In this document: piece by piece, positions 24,815 through 33,029 of the stretch
Numbering within the stretch: the stretch's first letter is position 1
Layout of the letters: each line of letters opens with the position of its first letter
Source: Acidobacteriota bacterium
GTDB lineage: Bacteria > Acidobacteriota > Vicinamibacteria > Fen-336
NCBI GenBank assembly: GCA_003222275.1
Contig: QHVJ01000077.1
Location: forward strand, 1 to 61,881
DNA: 61,881 nt
Reading direction: 5' to 3'
Notes under the pieces: model-generated
Seen by the model: only the letters and a program-made list of their open reading frames with translations
The model's database searches: none
What the model was told of the DNA's origin: nothing
Made by a program: the position numbers and the translations under genes

Positions 24815-27189
24815 GAGCCAAGCTGGCGTGGGCGCTCCTGCTGGCCGTGCTGTTTACGGCCGGGACGGGCGCGCCCGCATGGGCCCAGGACCGGGGCCCC
24901 GCAGCGATCACCGAGATCAGGCAGGAGAGCAACGATCGCTCGACCCGCCTCACGGTCGATTGCACGGGCCCCCTGGCCTACACCTACTACAGCCCCGACC
25001 CGCTGACGCTGGTGGTGGACATCCCGGAGATGGACGCCTCCCGGGTGCCGACCCGCGTCAACGTGGGTACGAAAGAGGTTGAGTCGGTGCGGGTCACCAG
25101 CATGGCGCGCGCCGACGGACGCAGCCTGGCGAGGCTCGAAGTTCGCCTTGCGAGCCTGGTTCCCTACCAGATCTTCTCCAAGGACAAGAGCCTGAACCTC
25201 GTGTTCGAGCGGGCGGCGGAAGCCGCCGCCCGGCCGGTGGAGACGCCGGCCGCGAAGGCCGAAGAGCCGGCGGCCAAGGTGGCGGCCGCCGCGCCTGAGC
25301 CCGTTCCCGCGGCCCCCGCCCCCGCGGCGCCGGCGCCGCCGACCCACCCCACGGGCCCCCGCGCCCAGCGCATCCTGGGCGTCACTCGCGGAACCGACGT
25401 GGGACAGCTGTCCTTCACGATCAGGGCCGACGGGACCCTGCGGTACCAGGACTTCTTCCTGGGCAATCCGGACCGGCTGGTCGTCGATTTCGTCGACGTC
25501 GTGAGCCGCGCCGCCCTCCGCAACATGGAGGTGAACGAGGGACCGGTGCGCAAGGTGCGCCTCGCGCAGTTCAGCGCCGCGTCGCCGAAGGTGGCCCGCC
25601 TGGTGCTGGACCTCTCGGCCCGCGCGCCCTATCGGATCGTCGAGGGCAGCGACGGGTTGAAGATCGTCTTCGGCGAAGGCGAGGCCCCGCATCCGGCGGC
25701 GCTGGCCGCCCTGCGCAACGACAATGACGCCGCGGTCGACGCCGCCCAGGGTCCGGCGGCCGAGGCCGCCCCCGCGCCCCAGATCCTGCCCGCCCCCGCG
25801 CCGCTGCTTCCGGCCCCGCTTCCGGATCCGCAGGAGCCGGCCGCGCCGGTCACGCCCGAGAGCTTCCAGGCGCGCACGCCCACGCCGGGAGAGAAGATCT
25901 ACACCGGCCACCCGATCAGCCTCGACTTCAAGGACGGGGACCTGCAGGACATCTTCCGGCTCTTCGCGGACATCAGCGGCCTGAACATCGTGGTGAACCC
26001 GGGTGTCAGCGGCAAGGTGACGCTGAAGCTCAACGAGGTGCCGTGGGACCAGGCCCTCGACCTGATCCTGAAGGCCAACGGGCTGGGTTACACCCTCGAA
26101 GGCAATGTGATCCGGATCGCGCGGCTGGCCGACCTCCAGAAGGAGGAGCAGGACCGGCGCAAGCTCGAGGAAGAGAAGGCCCTCGCGGGCAACCTCGAGG
26201 TCTGGAACAAGACCCTGTCCTACGCCAAGGCCACCGAGCTGCAGGACACCGTGAAGAAGGTGGCGCTCTCCGCCCGGGGGACGATCACGCTCGATCCGCG
26301 CACGAACACGATGATCATCACCGACCTGCCCGCGAACCTCGCCAAGGCCCGGGACCTCATCGCGGACCTGGACCGGGCCACGCCCCAGGTCGAGATCGAG
26401 GCCCGGATCGTGGTCACCAGCCGCAACTTCACCCGTGACCTGGGCATCCAGTGGGGATTCAACCACGTCCAGACCCCGCAGTTCGCCAACACCACGAACC
26501 TGACCTTCCCGAACTCCATCATCATCAACGGCGGAGCGGTCCCGAGCTCGGGCGGGATAAGCCCCGACGCCGGCGCTCAGTCCTCGGCGGCGGGCATCGG
26601 CGCCGCCGGCCGGGGCTACGCGGTCAACCTGCCCGCGGCCGGCTTCAATTCCGGCATCGGGATCTCGCTCGGCAACATCCTCGGCAACTTCAACCTCGAT
26701 GTGGCCTTGACGGCTCTCGAGCAGCAGGGCCGCGGCCGGGTGCTCTCGACCCCGAAGGTGACCACCCAGAACAACCACGCCGCGGAGATCAAGCAGGGCG
26801 TCCAGATCCCGATCCAGACCGTCGCCAACAACACGGTGACGGTCACCTTCAAGGACGCCGTGCTCACGCTCAAGGTCACGCCCCAGATCACCGAGGCGAA
26901 CACCGTCATCCTGGATCTGAACGTCGAGAACAACACGCCCGACCTGGCCAACCGGGTCAACGGCATCCCGCCGATCAACACCCAGTCCGCGACGACGCAG
27001 GTGCTGGTGAGGGACGGGGCCACCGCGGTGATCGGCGGCATCTTCCAGAGCAACGAGCAGAGCTCCCAGTCCTCGACCCCGTTCCTGGGGCGCTTGCCGC
27101 TCCTGGGCTACCTGTTCCGCAACCGGTTCGTGAGCAACACCAACAACGAGCTGCTCCTCTTCATCACGCCCCGGATCATAAAGAGCTGA
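24811..27189 (+). CDS. pilQ: Type IV pilus secretin PilQ
   Basis: The 792-residue outer-membrane secretin forms the pilus pore. It has a signal peptide (LLLAVLFTAGTGAPAWAQ). Two AMIN domains that bind peptidoglycan lie at about 31-131 and 188-290, joined by Ala/Pro linkers. An STN/N0 domain (GDLQDIFRLFADISGLNIVV, about 370-440) and an N1/NolW domain (about 470-545) follow. The secretin barrel ends in GRLPLLGYLFRNRFVSN and LLLFITPRII. It is the last pil gene here; pilB and pilT lie 32 kb away. Confidence 0.95.
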   Translation: MRAKLAWALLLAVLFTAGTGAPAWAQDRGPAAITEIRQESNDRSTRLTVDCTGPLAYTYYSPDPLTLVVDIPEMDASRVPTRVNVGTKEVESVRVTSMARADGRSLARLEVRLASLVPYQIFSKDKSLNLVFERAAEAAARPVETPAAKAEEPAAKVAAAAPEPVPAAPAPAAPAPPTHPTGPRAQRILGVTRGTDVGQLSFTIRADGTLRYQDFFLGNPDRLVVDFVDVVSRAALRNMEVNEGPVRKVRLAQFSAASPKVARLVLDLSARAPYRIVEGSDGLKIVFGEGEAPHPAALAALRNDNDAAVDAAQGPAAEAAPAPQILPAPAPLLPAPLPDPQEPAAPVTPESFQARTPTPGEKIYTGHPISLDFKDGDLQDIFRLFADISGLNIVVNPGVSGKVTLKLNEVPWDQALDLILKANGLGYTLEGNVIRIARLADLQKEEQDRRKLEEEKALAGNLEVWNKTLSYAKATELQDTVKKVALSARGTITLDPRTNTMIITDLPANLAKARDLIADLDRATPQVEIEARIVVTSRNFTRDLGIQWGFNHVQTPQFANTTNLTFPNSIIINGGAVPSSGGISPDAGAQSSAAGIGAAGRGYAVNLPAAGFNSGIGISLGNILGNFNLDVALTALEQQGRGRVLSTPKVTTQNNHAAEIKQGVQIPIQTVANNTVTVTFKDAVLTLKVTPQITEANTVILDLNVENNTPDLANRVNGIPPINTQSATTQVLVRDGATAVIGGIFQSNEQSSQSSTPFLGRLPLLGYLFRNRFVSNTNNELLLFITPRIIKS

Positions 27190-27253
27190 CGGAGGAATGC
27201 TGACGATGCACGCAGTCGAAGCCAGGTTCCCGATGCGATCGGGGAGGAGACTC

Positions 27254-27832
27254 ATGAACGCAAAGGTCCTCGTCATGGCGCTCGGCGCTCTCGCCATGGT
27301 CGGATGCACGCCCGACTGGGCCAAGAACGGCGACGCCCCCGTGGTGCTCCTGATGACCGCGATCAACAACGGCTCGCCGCTCAGCTCCGACCTCAGCATC
27401 TCCACCGGCGCCGTCTGCCCGGACATCGTTCCGCTTCGTCTGGAGAACCACTTCAAGAACCCGAACGTGACGATCACGGGCTTCCGGCACGACTTCACGG
27501 TCGAGAGGTACGAGGTGCGCTACTTCCGGTCCGACGGCCGCAACACGGAAGGGGTCGACGTGCCCTACCGGATCAGCGGCAACGTCGCGCAGGAGGTCAT
27601 CGAGGAGAGCACGGCCACGCTGCAGCTCGAGGTCGTCCGGCGGCAGGCCAAGCTCGAGCCGCCCCTCGCCAACCTCGCCGGGGCGAACCCGCCCGTCCTC
27701 ACCATGTTCGCCGAAGTGACGCTTCACGCGCGCACCACCACCGGCCAGACGACGAACCCGGTCTCGGCGCGGCTCCATATCGATTTCGCCCAGTTCGACG
27801 ACGACGTGACCACCTGTCCCGTCGCCCAGTGA
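27254..27832 (+). CDS. Predicted lipoprotein of unknown function
   Basis: The 192-residue protein has a lipoprotein signal (MNAKVLVMALGALAMVGC). The remainder is a probable single beta-rich domain: VVLLMTAINNGSPLSSDL, then PLRLENHFKNPN, then VERYEVRYFRSDGRNTEGVD. I chose the ATG at 27254 because it has GGGAGGAGA upstream and starts the signal directly. It follows pilQ by 64 bases and precedes a second lipoprotein. A role as an outer-membrane partner of the pilus is inference from position only; no family is recognised. Confidence 0.7.
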   Translation: MNAKVLVMALGALAMVGCTPDWAKNGDAPVVLLMTAINNGSPLSSDLSISTGAVCPDIVPLRLENHFKNPNVTITGFRHDFTVERYEVRYFRSDGRNTEGVDVPYRISGNVAQEVIEESTATLQLEVVRRQAKLEPPLANLAGANPPVLTMFAEVTLHARTTTGQTTNPVSARLHIDFAQFDDDVTTCPVAQ

Positions 27833-27879
27833 GCGGAGCCTCTCATGCGATCTGCGAGTGCAATGAGCGAGGAAGGCCT

Positions 27880-28704
27880 ATGACGCGGAACGATAGCAGG
27901 GCCCGGGGCCGCCGCCGGCTCCGGACGTGGGCAGGCATCGGCCTGGTCGTGGCCTACGCCGGCTGCGGTTTCGACGGGGTCGAGGTTCCGGAGCTCATCG
28001 GACCGTCGGAGCAAGGCACGTCGATCGCGCTCACCGCGAGCCCCGACGTAATGGTGGCGGACGGGTTCAGCACCTCCCTCGTCACCGCGACCGTCCGCGA
28101 CCAGAACGGGCAGCCCGCGGCGGGCCGCGACATCTTCTTCGCGATATCGGACGCGAGCGGAAACTTCGCCGACATCGGCACGCTGCGCTCGCTGTCCACG
28201 GGCGTCGACGTGGGGACGGGGCTCCTGGTGCGGACCAACGCCCAGGGCATCGCCGCCGTCGTCTACGAGGCGCCCGCCCGCACCGACGCCACCGCAAACC
28301 AGAAGGTGCGCGTGAGTGCCCGCCCGGTCGGGACTGATGCCACGTCCGCTCTTTACCGCAGCGTCGCCATCGAGCTGCGCTCGGCCGAGTCGCGGTTGTT
28401 CCCGCAGGGTGGGAAAACGACTCCAAGCTGCAGCTTCGTCGTCCAGACCACGGGCAAGTCGACCTGCACGACGGTCAGCAGCTGCACGATCCCGATCAAC
28501 ACGTCGGTCCTCTTCCAGTCCACGGCGTTCTCCGCGGGCGGAACGATCATCCGCTACTTCTGGAGCTTCGGGAACGGCAAGACTGCGGACCATCCGGACG
28601 TGTCGACGTCCTACAGCATCGCGGGCACATATACCGTCACCCACCTCGTCACCGACAACACCGGAGGACAGGCGGCCTGCCAGGCGACGATCACCGCCCA
28701 GTAG
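27880..28704 (+). CDS. Predicted lipoprotein with bacterial Ig-like and PKD domains
   Basis: The 274-residue protein has a basic N-terminus and a lipobox-like site (VVAYAGC). A Big-type immunoglobulin domain covers about residues 50-160 (ITLTASPD-like start, VTATVRDQNGQPAAGRDIFF). A PKD domain covers about 195-274 (FWSFGNGKTADHPDVSTSYS, then GTYTVTHLVTD). Such domains mediate surface contacts. There are four cysteines near residues 187-207. It follows another lipoprotein by 47 bases and is followed by a strong terminator hairpin, so it probably ends the pilM-pilQ transcript. Confidence 0.75.
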   Translation: MTRNDSRARGRRRLRTWAGIGLVVAYAGCGFDGVEVPELIGPSEQGTSIALTASPDVMVADGFSTSLVTATVRDQNGQPAAGRDIFFAISDASGNFADIGTLRSLSTGVDVGTGLLVRTNAQGIAAVVYEAPARTDATANQKVRVSARPVGTDATSALYRSVAIELRSAESRLFPQGGKTTPSCSFVVQTTGKSTCTTVSSCTIPINTSVLFQSTAFSAGGTIIRYFWSFGNGKTADHPDVSTSYSIAGTYTVTHLVTDNTGGQAACQATITAQ

Positions 28705-28742
28705 CGGCGGCGTAGAGGTGCCATAGCTTGTGGGATAGAGTG

Positions 28743-28770
28743 ATGGGGCGGGCAGCAATGCCCGCCCCAT
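28743..28770 (+). terminator. Intrinsic terminator-like hairpin after the pil operon and lipoproteins
   Basis: ATGGGGCGGGC (28743-28753), loop AGCAAT, and GCCCGCCCCAT (28760-28770) form an 11-bp perfect stem, followed by TTTCC. The T run is short, so strength as an intrinsic terminator is uncertain. Confidence 0.6.
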
Positions 28771-28790
28771 TTCCATGAAGAAGAGCGTTC

Positions 28791-30236
28791 TTGGCCTCTA
28801 ACCCGCGCATCGAGGACCTTCGCAGGAGGCTCGACAGGGAGCCGGGCTCGCGTCTGTTCGCGCAGCTCGCCGAAGAGCTGCGCAAGGACGGCGACCTGGA
28901 GGAGGCGATCCGCGTCTCGCGCGAGGGCCTGCAGAAGCACCCGGCCTATCCGTCCGCGCGCATGACGCTGGGCCGCGCCCTGCTCGACACCGGCGACATC
29001 GCCGCCGCCCGGACCGAGTTCGAGATCGTCCTCAAGGGTGCCCCCGACAACATCCTGGCCAGTCGATTCCTCGGGGAATGCCTGGAGGGGGTCGGCGACC
29101 TCGCCGGCGCGCGTGACCGCTTCAAGGCGACGCTCGCCCTGGCCCCGGGCGACAAGGTGGTCACCGCCCACCTGCAGGAGGTGGAGGCGAAGCTCAAGAA
29201 GGCGGCGCCCGCGGGGGCCGCACCCGCGGCCACGGGAATCCCGCGGGGCCGTGAGGAACCGGCGGAAGCGCCGATCCCGCTCTCCCGGGTGGACGAGCCA
29301 ATGGAGCTGGAGCGCTCGGCCGAGGCCCGCACCATCGCTTCCCGGCCCCAGCCCGGGCCTTCTCCCGAGTCGACGGTGTTGATGTCCGCGACGCCGGCGC
29401 GGCCACCGGCACCGCCCGCGCCGCCCGCCCCGCCGGCCCGTCCGGCGGCGAACGATGAGGGAGACGCACCGCCCATTCCGCTCGTCGCGGCCGAAGAGGA
29501 CTTCGAGCTGGAGCGGCCGTACGGAGCACCGGACCCGAGCGCGCCGCCGGCGCCGTCCGCGCCCGCGGCGCACACCGCCGCGGCCACCGCCGGCGGGTTC
29601 GAGTCATCCGGTCCCGCCGCCGAGTTCGAGTTCGACCTCGCGCCGGAAGGCGGGGTGGCGGGCGCGGCGCCGGAACCCTGGGAACCGTCCCCGGCGGCCA
29701 CGGTCCGCCTGCCCGAGCCCGTGCCGGAGCCCGAGGCCGAGCCGCCGATCCCACGCCCGCCGCCGGCCATCGCGGCGCCCGTGCCGCCGCCGCCGATGCC
29801 CGTTCCCCCGCCCCCGCCCCGGGAGCGCGAAGCGATCCCGCAGACCGAGGTCCCCGAGCGAGCCGCCGCGCCGCCGCTCCCGCCACCGGTCTTCGCTCCG
29901 ACCCCGCCCCCGCCGCCTCGGATGGACGTCGCTCCGGCTCCGGAGGCCGACGAGCTGACGTCTTCGACGCTGGCCGAGCTGTATTTCAACCAGGGCTTCA
30001 CCGACAAGGCCATCGAGGTCTATCGCCAGCTCCTTCAGCGCGAGCCCGGCAACCAGCGTGGCCGCACGCGGCTCGCCGAGCTCGAGGCGCTGGAGCGGCG
30101 GCTCGCGGAAGAAGAAACGCGCGCCGCCGGGGCCGCGGGCGGCGGCCCGGCGGATGCGGCGGCGGGACGACGTCAGGCCATCGAGCGGACGATCGCGCGC
30201 CTCGAAGGCCTCCTGGCCGCCCTCCGGAAGGAGTAG
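28791..30236 (+). CDS. TPR protein with long proline/alanine-rich middle
   Basis: The 481-residue protein has three tetratricopeptide units at about residues 18-125 (LAEELRKDGDLEEAIRVSRE and following). An Ala/Pro/Glu-rich, probably disordered stretch runs from about 140 to 385. A final TPR unit (LYFNQGFTDKAIEVYRQLL) is followed by a charged helix. There is no signal peptide or membrane helix. The start is TTG at 28791; an ATG at 28775 is out of frame. The roadblock gene follows two bases later, so the pair is probably one functional unit. Scaffolding of a polarity or pilus system is inference. Confidence 0.75.
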   Translation: MASNPRIEDLRRRLDREPGSRLFAQLAEELRKDGDLEEAIRVSREGLQKHPAYPSARMTLGRALLDTGDIAAARTEFEIVLKGAPDNILASRFLGECLEGVGDLAGARDRFKATLALAPGDKVVTAHLQEVEAKLKKAAPAGAAPAATGIPRGREEPAEAPIPLSRVDEPMELERSAEARTIASRPQPGPSPESTVLMSATPARPPAPPAPPAPPARPAANDEGDAPPIPLVAAEEDFELERPYGAPDPSAPPAPSAPAAHTAAATAGGFESSGPAAEFEFDLAPEGGVAGAAPEPWEPSPAATVRLPEPVPEPEAEPPIPRPPPAIAAPVPPPPMPVPPPPPREREAIPQTEVPERAAAPPLPPPVFAPTPPPPPRMDVAPAPEADELTSSTLAELYFNQGFTDKAIEVYRQLLQREPGNQRGRTRLAELEALERRLAEEETRAAGAAGGGPADAAAGRRQAIERTIARLEGLLAALRKE

Positions 30237-30238
30237 AC

Positions 30239-30601
30239 GTGAGCGCCTTCTCCGACACGCTCAAGCAGGTGGCCGCCCGCGTACCCGAGACGCAGCTCCT
30301 CATCGTGATGGGTACGGACGGCATTCCGATCGAGAAGCTCGTGGTCCGCCCGGCCGCGAACCTGGAAGCGGTGGCCGCCGAGTTCACGTCTCTGCTCAAG
30401 TCGGGAGTGGCCGTGGCCGCGGACACCGGGCTCGGCCAGCTGAAAGAGCTGTCCGTCGTCACCGAGAAGATGATCGCCCTTCTCGTTGCGATCACGCCGG
30501 AGTACTTCCTGTTCGCCGGGCTCGCGCCGGGGGCGCTCATGGGGAGGGCGCGCTTCGCGCTGCGCGTGGCCGGCATCGCGCTCGAGCGCGAGTTTGTCTA
30601 G
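30239..30601 (+). CDS. Roadblock/LC7-domain protein (MglB-like)
   Basis: The 120-residue protein matches the roadblock fold: LLIVMGTDGIPIEKLVV, then LEAVAAEFTSLLKSG, then LKELSVVTEKMIALLVAITPEYFLFAGL. Roadblock proteins regulate small Ras-like GTPases, for example MglB with MglA in pilus polarity. No GTPase gene lies next to it. The GTG start overlaps nothing but is two bases from the TPR gene stop. Its 3' flank runs directly into the tandem palindromic repeat array. Confidence 0.8.
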   Translation: MSAFSDTLKQVAARVPETQLLIVMGTDGIPIEKLVVRPAANLEAVAAEFTSLLKSGVAVAADTGLGQLKELSVVTEKMIALLVAITPEYFLFAGLAPGALMGRARFALRVAGIALEREFV

Positions 30602-30613
30602 GAGAGGAAACAG

Positions 30614-30931
30614 AGCCAAGGCTGCGAGCGGAGCGGGATTGACTCCCGCGAAGCGAGCGGGGGGTTTGGGGGGTGCGCCGCTAGCACCCCCCAGCTCAAT
30701 GACGAGCGGAGCGGGATTGACTCCCGCGAAGCGAGCGGGGGGTTTGGGGGGTGCGCCGCTAGCACCCCCAGCTCAATGACGAGCGGAGCGGGATTGACTC
30801 CCGCGAAGCGAGCGGGGGGTTTGGGGGGTGCGCCGCTAGGATCCCCCAGCTCAATGACGAGCGGAGCGGAATTCACTTCCGCGCAGCGAGCGGGGGTTCA
30901 AGGGGGCGCGCCGCTAGCGCCCCCTTGCTCA
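30614..30931. repeat. Tandem array of four about 78-bp palindromic repeat units
   Basis: Units start at 30626, 30704, 30781 and 30859, preceded by AGCCAAGGCT (30614-30623). Each unit has hairpin A (GCGGGA, TTGAC, TCCCGC) and hairpin B (GGGGGGTGC, loop GCCGCTA, GCACCCCCC; in unit 1 at 30668-30692), then AGCTCAATGAC. Units 1-3 are nearly identical. Unit 4 differs by paired changes: GGAA/TTCC for GGGA/TCCC in hairpin A and CGC/GCG for TGC/GCA in hairpin B. No spacers vary between units, so it is not a CRISPR. Confidence 0.85.
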
Positions 30932-30938
30932 CCAACGA

Positions 30939-30968
30939 TTGACAACCCGTTGCGGCGGGGCAAATAAT
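30939..30968 (+). promoter_or_regulatory. Sigma-70-type promoter of accB
   Basis: TTGACA (30939-30944) and AATAAT (30963-30968) are 18 bp apart, just after the repeat array. The predicted start is near 30975, about 43 bases before the TTG of accB. Confidence 0.6.
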
Positions 30969-31017
30969 ACTTCTTTCTGCGAGCTCAGGACGCATCCCCA
31001 GAGTAGAGGAGAGACAT

Positions 31018-31518
31018 TTGGACCTCAGGGAGCTCAAGGAGATCCTCCAGATCCTCGAAGAGAAGGAGATCACCGAGTTCGAGCTGGAGGAGGAGGGCAT
31101 GAAGCTGCGGATCCGCAAGGCCGCCGCCTCTCCCAACCATTCGTCCGGCTCCGCGGCGCCGCTTTCCCTCGTTCCCACCGTGATCCCCTCGTCCCCGAAC
31201 GTCACCGGTCCCGTCCCGCTGGCGCCGGCCCCCGCGGTGGAGGCCTCTTCGCCCGTCCCCACCGCGGAGGAGCAGGGCCTGGTGACGGTGAAGAGCCCGA
31301 TCGTGGGCACGTTCTATCGCGCGCCCGACCCCGGCTCGCCTCCCTTCGTGAACGTGAGCGACCACGTGCGCGTGGGCCAGGTCCTCTGCATCATCGAAGC
31401 GATGAAGCTGATGAACGAGATCGAGGCGGAGGTGGCGGGGGAGATCGTCAAGGTCCACCACGAGAGCGGGCAGCCCGTCCAGTACGGCGAGCCTCTGTTC
31501 GTCATACGGCCCGACTAA
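31018..31518 (+). CDS. accB: Acetyl-CoA carboxylase biotin carboxyl carrier protein
   Basis: The 166-residue protein carries the biotin of acetyl-CoA carboxylase, the first step of fatty-acid synthesis. The N-terminal helix LRELKEILQILEEKEITEFE is followed by a Pro/Ala linker. The biotinyl domain (about 88-166) has the biotin lysine in IIEAMKLMNEIEAEV (about 132). The start is TTG with GAGGAGAGA upstream. accC follows after 145 bases. Confidence 0.95.
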   Translation: MDLRELKEILQILEEKEITEFELEEEGMKLRIRKAAASPNHSSGSAAPLSLVPTVIPSSPNVTGPVPLAPAPAVEASSPVPTAEEQGLVTVKSPIVGTFYRAPDPGSPPFVNVSDHVRVGQVLCIIEAMKLMNEIEAEVAGEIVKVHHESGQPVQYGEPLFVIRPD

Positions 31519-31587
31519 TCAACGCGATGCCCCAGCGCGGGTGCTCCGCCAGTGTTCGGCCGCCGAAGCCGGAGCGTTTCCTCTACG

Positions 31588-31616
31588 GCGCGCGCCGGAT
31601 TGATTCTGGCGCGCGC
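31588..31616. repeat. Hairpin related to the palindromic repeats, in the accB-accC gap
   Basis: GCGCGCGCC (31588-31596) pairs perfectly with GGCGCGCGC (31608-31616) around the loop GGATTGATTCT. The loop resembles the GGATTGACTCC core of the array units. Otherwise the 145-base gap (31519-31663) shows no gene. Confidence 0.45.
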
Positions 31617-31663
31617 GCATTGATGACGCCCCGCGCGCAGACGAAGGCGGCCGCATCCAGTTG

Positions 31664-33028
31664 ATGTTCCGCAAAGTCTTGATCGCGAACCGGGGGGAGA
31701 TCGCCCTCCGCGTGATGTGGGCGTGCAAGGAGCTGGGGATCAAGACCGTCGCCGTCTACTCCGAGGCGGACGCGGGCAGCCTCCACGTGCGCTTCGCGGA
31801 CCAGGCGGTGTGCATCGGCCCTCCGCGCAACGTCGATTCCTACCTGAACATCCCCGCCATCATCAGCGCCGCGGAGATCACGGGCGCCGACGCGATCCAT
31901 CCTGGGTACGGGTTCCTCTCCGAGTCGAGCTACCTGGCCGAGATCTGCGAGGCGTGCAACATCAAGTTCATCGGCCCCGGGCCGCAGGCCATCCGGCTGA
32001 TGGGGGACAAGAGCCGTGCGAAGAAGACCATGGCCCGCGCCGGGGTGCCGATCATCCCCGGCTCGCCGGGGGTGGTGGAGGACGAGGAGAAGGCGGTCAA
32101 GACCGCCCGCGAGGTCGGCTACCCCGTCATCCTCAAGGCGTCGGCGGGGGGTGGCGGCCGGGGGATGCGCGTCGTCCGCAACGCGGCCGAGCTGGCGCCT
32201 GCGTTCCGGGCGGCCCAGGCGGAGGCGGCGGCCGCCTTCGGCGTGCCCGACGTCTACATCGAGAAGTACGTGGACGCCCCCCGGCACATCGAGATCCAGA
32301 TCATGGCCGACTCCAAGGGCAACATCGTCCATCTCGGGGAGCGGGAGTGCTCGATCCAGCGCCGCCACCAGAAGCTGGTCGAGGAGGCGCCGTCCACCGT
32401 GGTCGGGGAGAGGCTGCGCCGGCGCATGGGGCAGGCGGCGGTGGAGGCCGCCCGGGCCGTCCAGTACGTGAACGCGGGCACGATCGAGTTCCTCCTCGAC
32501 GCCTCCGGCAACTACTACTTCATGGAGATGAACACGCGGATCCAGGTCGAGCACGGCGTGACGGAGCTCGTCACCGGGCGTGACCTCGTGAAGGAGCAGA
32601 TCCAGATCGCGGCCGGGGAGCCGCTCTCTTTCGCGCAGAAGGACTTCCTGTTCGACGGCCACGCCATCGAGTGCCGGATCAACGCCGAAGATCCCGTCAC
32701 CTTCGCGCCGTCCCCCGGCATCATCCGAAACCTCAACCTGCCCGGGGGCCCCGGCGTGCGCGTCGACACCTTCATCCACAACGGCTGCGAGATCCCGCCC
32801 TACTACGACAGCCTCATCGCCAAGCTCATGGTCCACGGCCGGGACCGCGCGGAGGCGATCGCCCGCATGCGGCGCTGCCTCGACGTGATGGTGGTGGAAG
32901 GGATCAAGACCAACTGCGCCCTGCATCGCCGGATCCTGGACGATCCCGACTTCCAGGCCGGCCGCATCGACACGCGCTTCATGGAGCGGTTCCAGCCCGC
33001 GAAGAAGGTCGCGGCCGCCGGTCCCTGA
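31664..33028 (+). CDS. accC: Acetyl-CoA carboxylase, biotin carboxylase subunit
   Basis: The 454-residue enzyme carboxylates AccB-biotin using ATP and bicarbonate. It opens [18 protein letters not shown]. The ATP-grasp motifs are [14 protein letters not shown] (about 158), [13 protein letters not shown], and [20 protein letters not shown] (about 230). The catalytic region is [18 protein letters not shown]. The family usually has EMN-R-QVEH-VTE, so the active site is intact. I chose the ATG; an in-frame TTG lies one codon upstream. The alpha and beta carboxyltransferase subunits are not in this window. Confidence 0.95.
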   Translation: MFRKVLIANRGEIALRVMWACKELGIKTVAVYSEADAGSLHVRFADQAVCIGPPRNVDSYLNIPAIISAAEITGADAIHPGYGFLSESSYLAEICEACNIKFIGPGPQAIRLMGDKSRAKKTMARAGVPIIPGSPGVVEDEEKAVKTAREVGYPVILKASAGGGGRGMRVVRNAAELAPAFRAAQAEAAAAFGVPDVYIEKYVDAPRHIEIQIMADSKGNIVHLGERECSIQRRHQKLVEEAPSTVVGERLRRRMGQAAVEAARAVQYVNAGTIEFLLDASGNYYFMEMNTRIQVEHGVTELVTGRDLVKEQIQIAAGEPLSFAQKDFLFDGHAIECRINAEDPVTFAPSPGIIRNLNLPGGPGVRVDTFIHNGCEIPPYYDSLIAKLMVHGRDRAEAIARMRRCLDVMVVEGIKTNCALHRRILDDPDFQAGRIDTRFMERFQPAKKVAAAGP

Positions 33029-33029
33029 G

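Larger units (their letters stand above)
30602..31017 (+). other. 416-base non-coding region between the roadblock gene and accB
   Basis: No gene is accepted here. The region consists of the four-unit palindromic array (30614-30931) followed directly by the accB promoter (30939-30968) and a 40- to 45-base leader. Open frames through the array exist only because the 78-base unit is a multiple of three and lacks stops. Confidence 0.7.

Noticed and set aside
24619..27498. 959-codon minus-strand frame opposite pilP/pilQ
   Set aside because: Antisense shadow of well-supported secretin genes; His/Asp/Arg/Gly-rich with no domain.
30626..30931. CRISPR array
   Set aside because: The four repeats abut as whole 78-base units with no variable spacers, and no cas genes are near.
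30486..30967. Protein-coding frames with a 26-residue repeat through the array
   Set aside because: They exist on both strands only because the unit is 78 bases and stop-free. There is no start with a ribosome site and no conserved motif.
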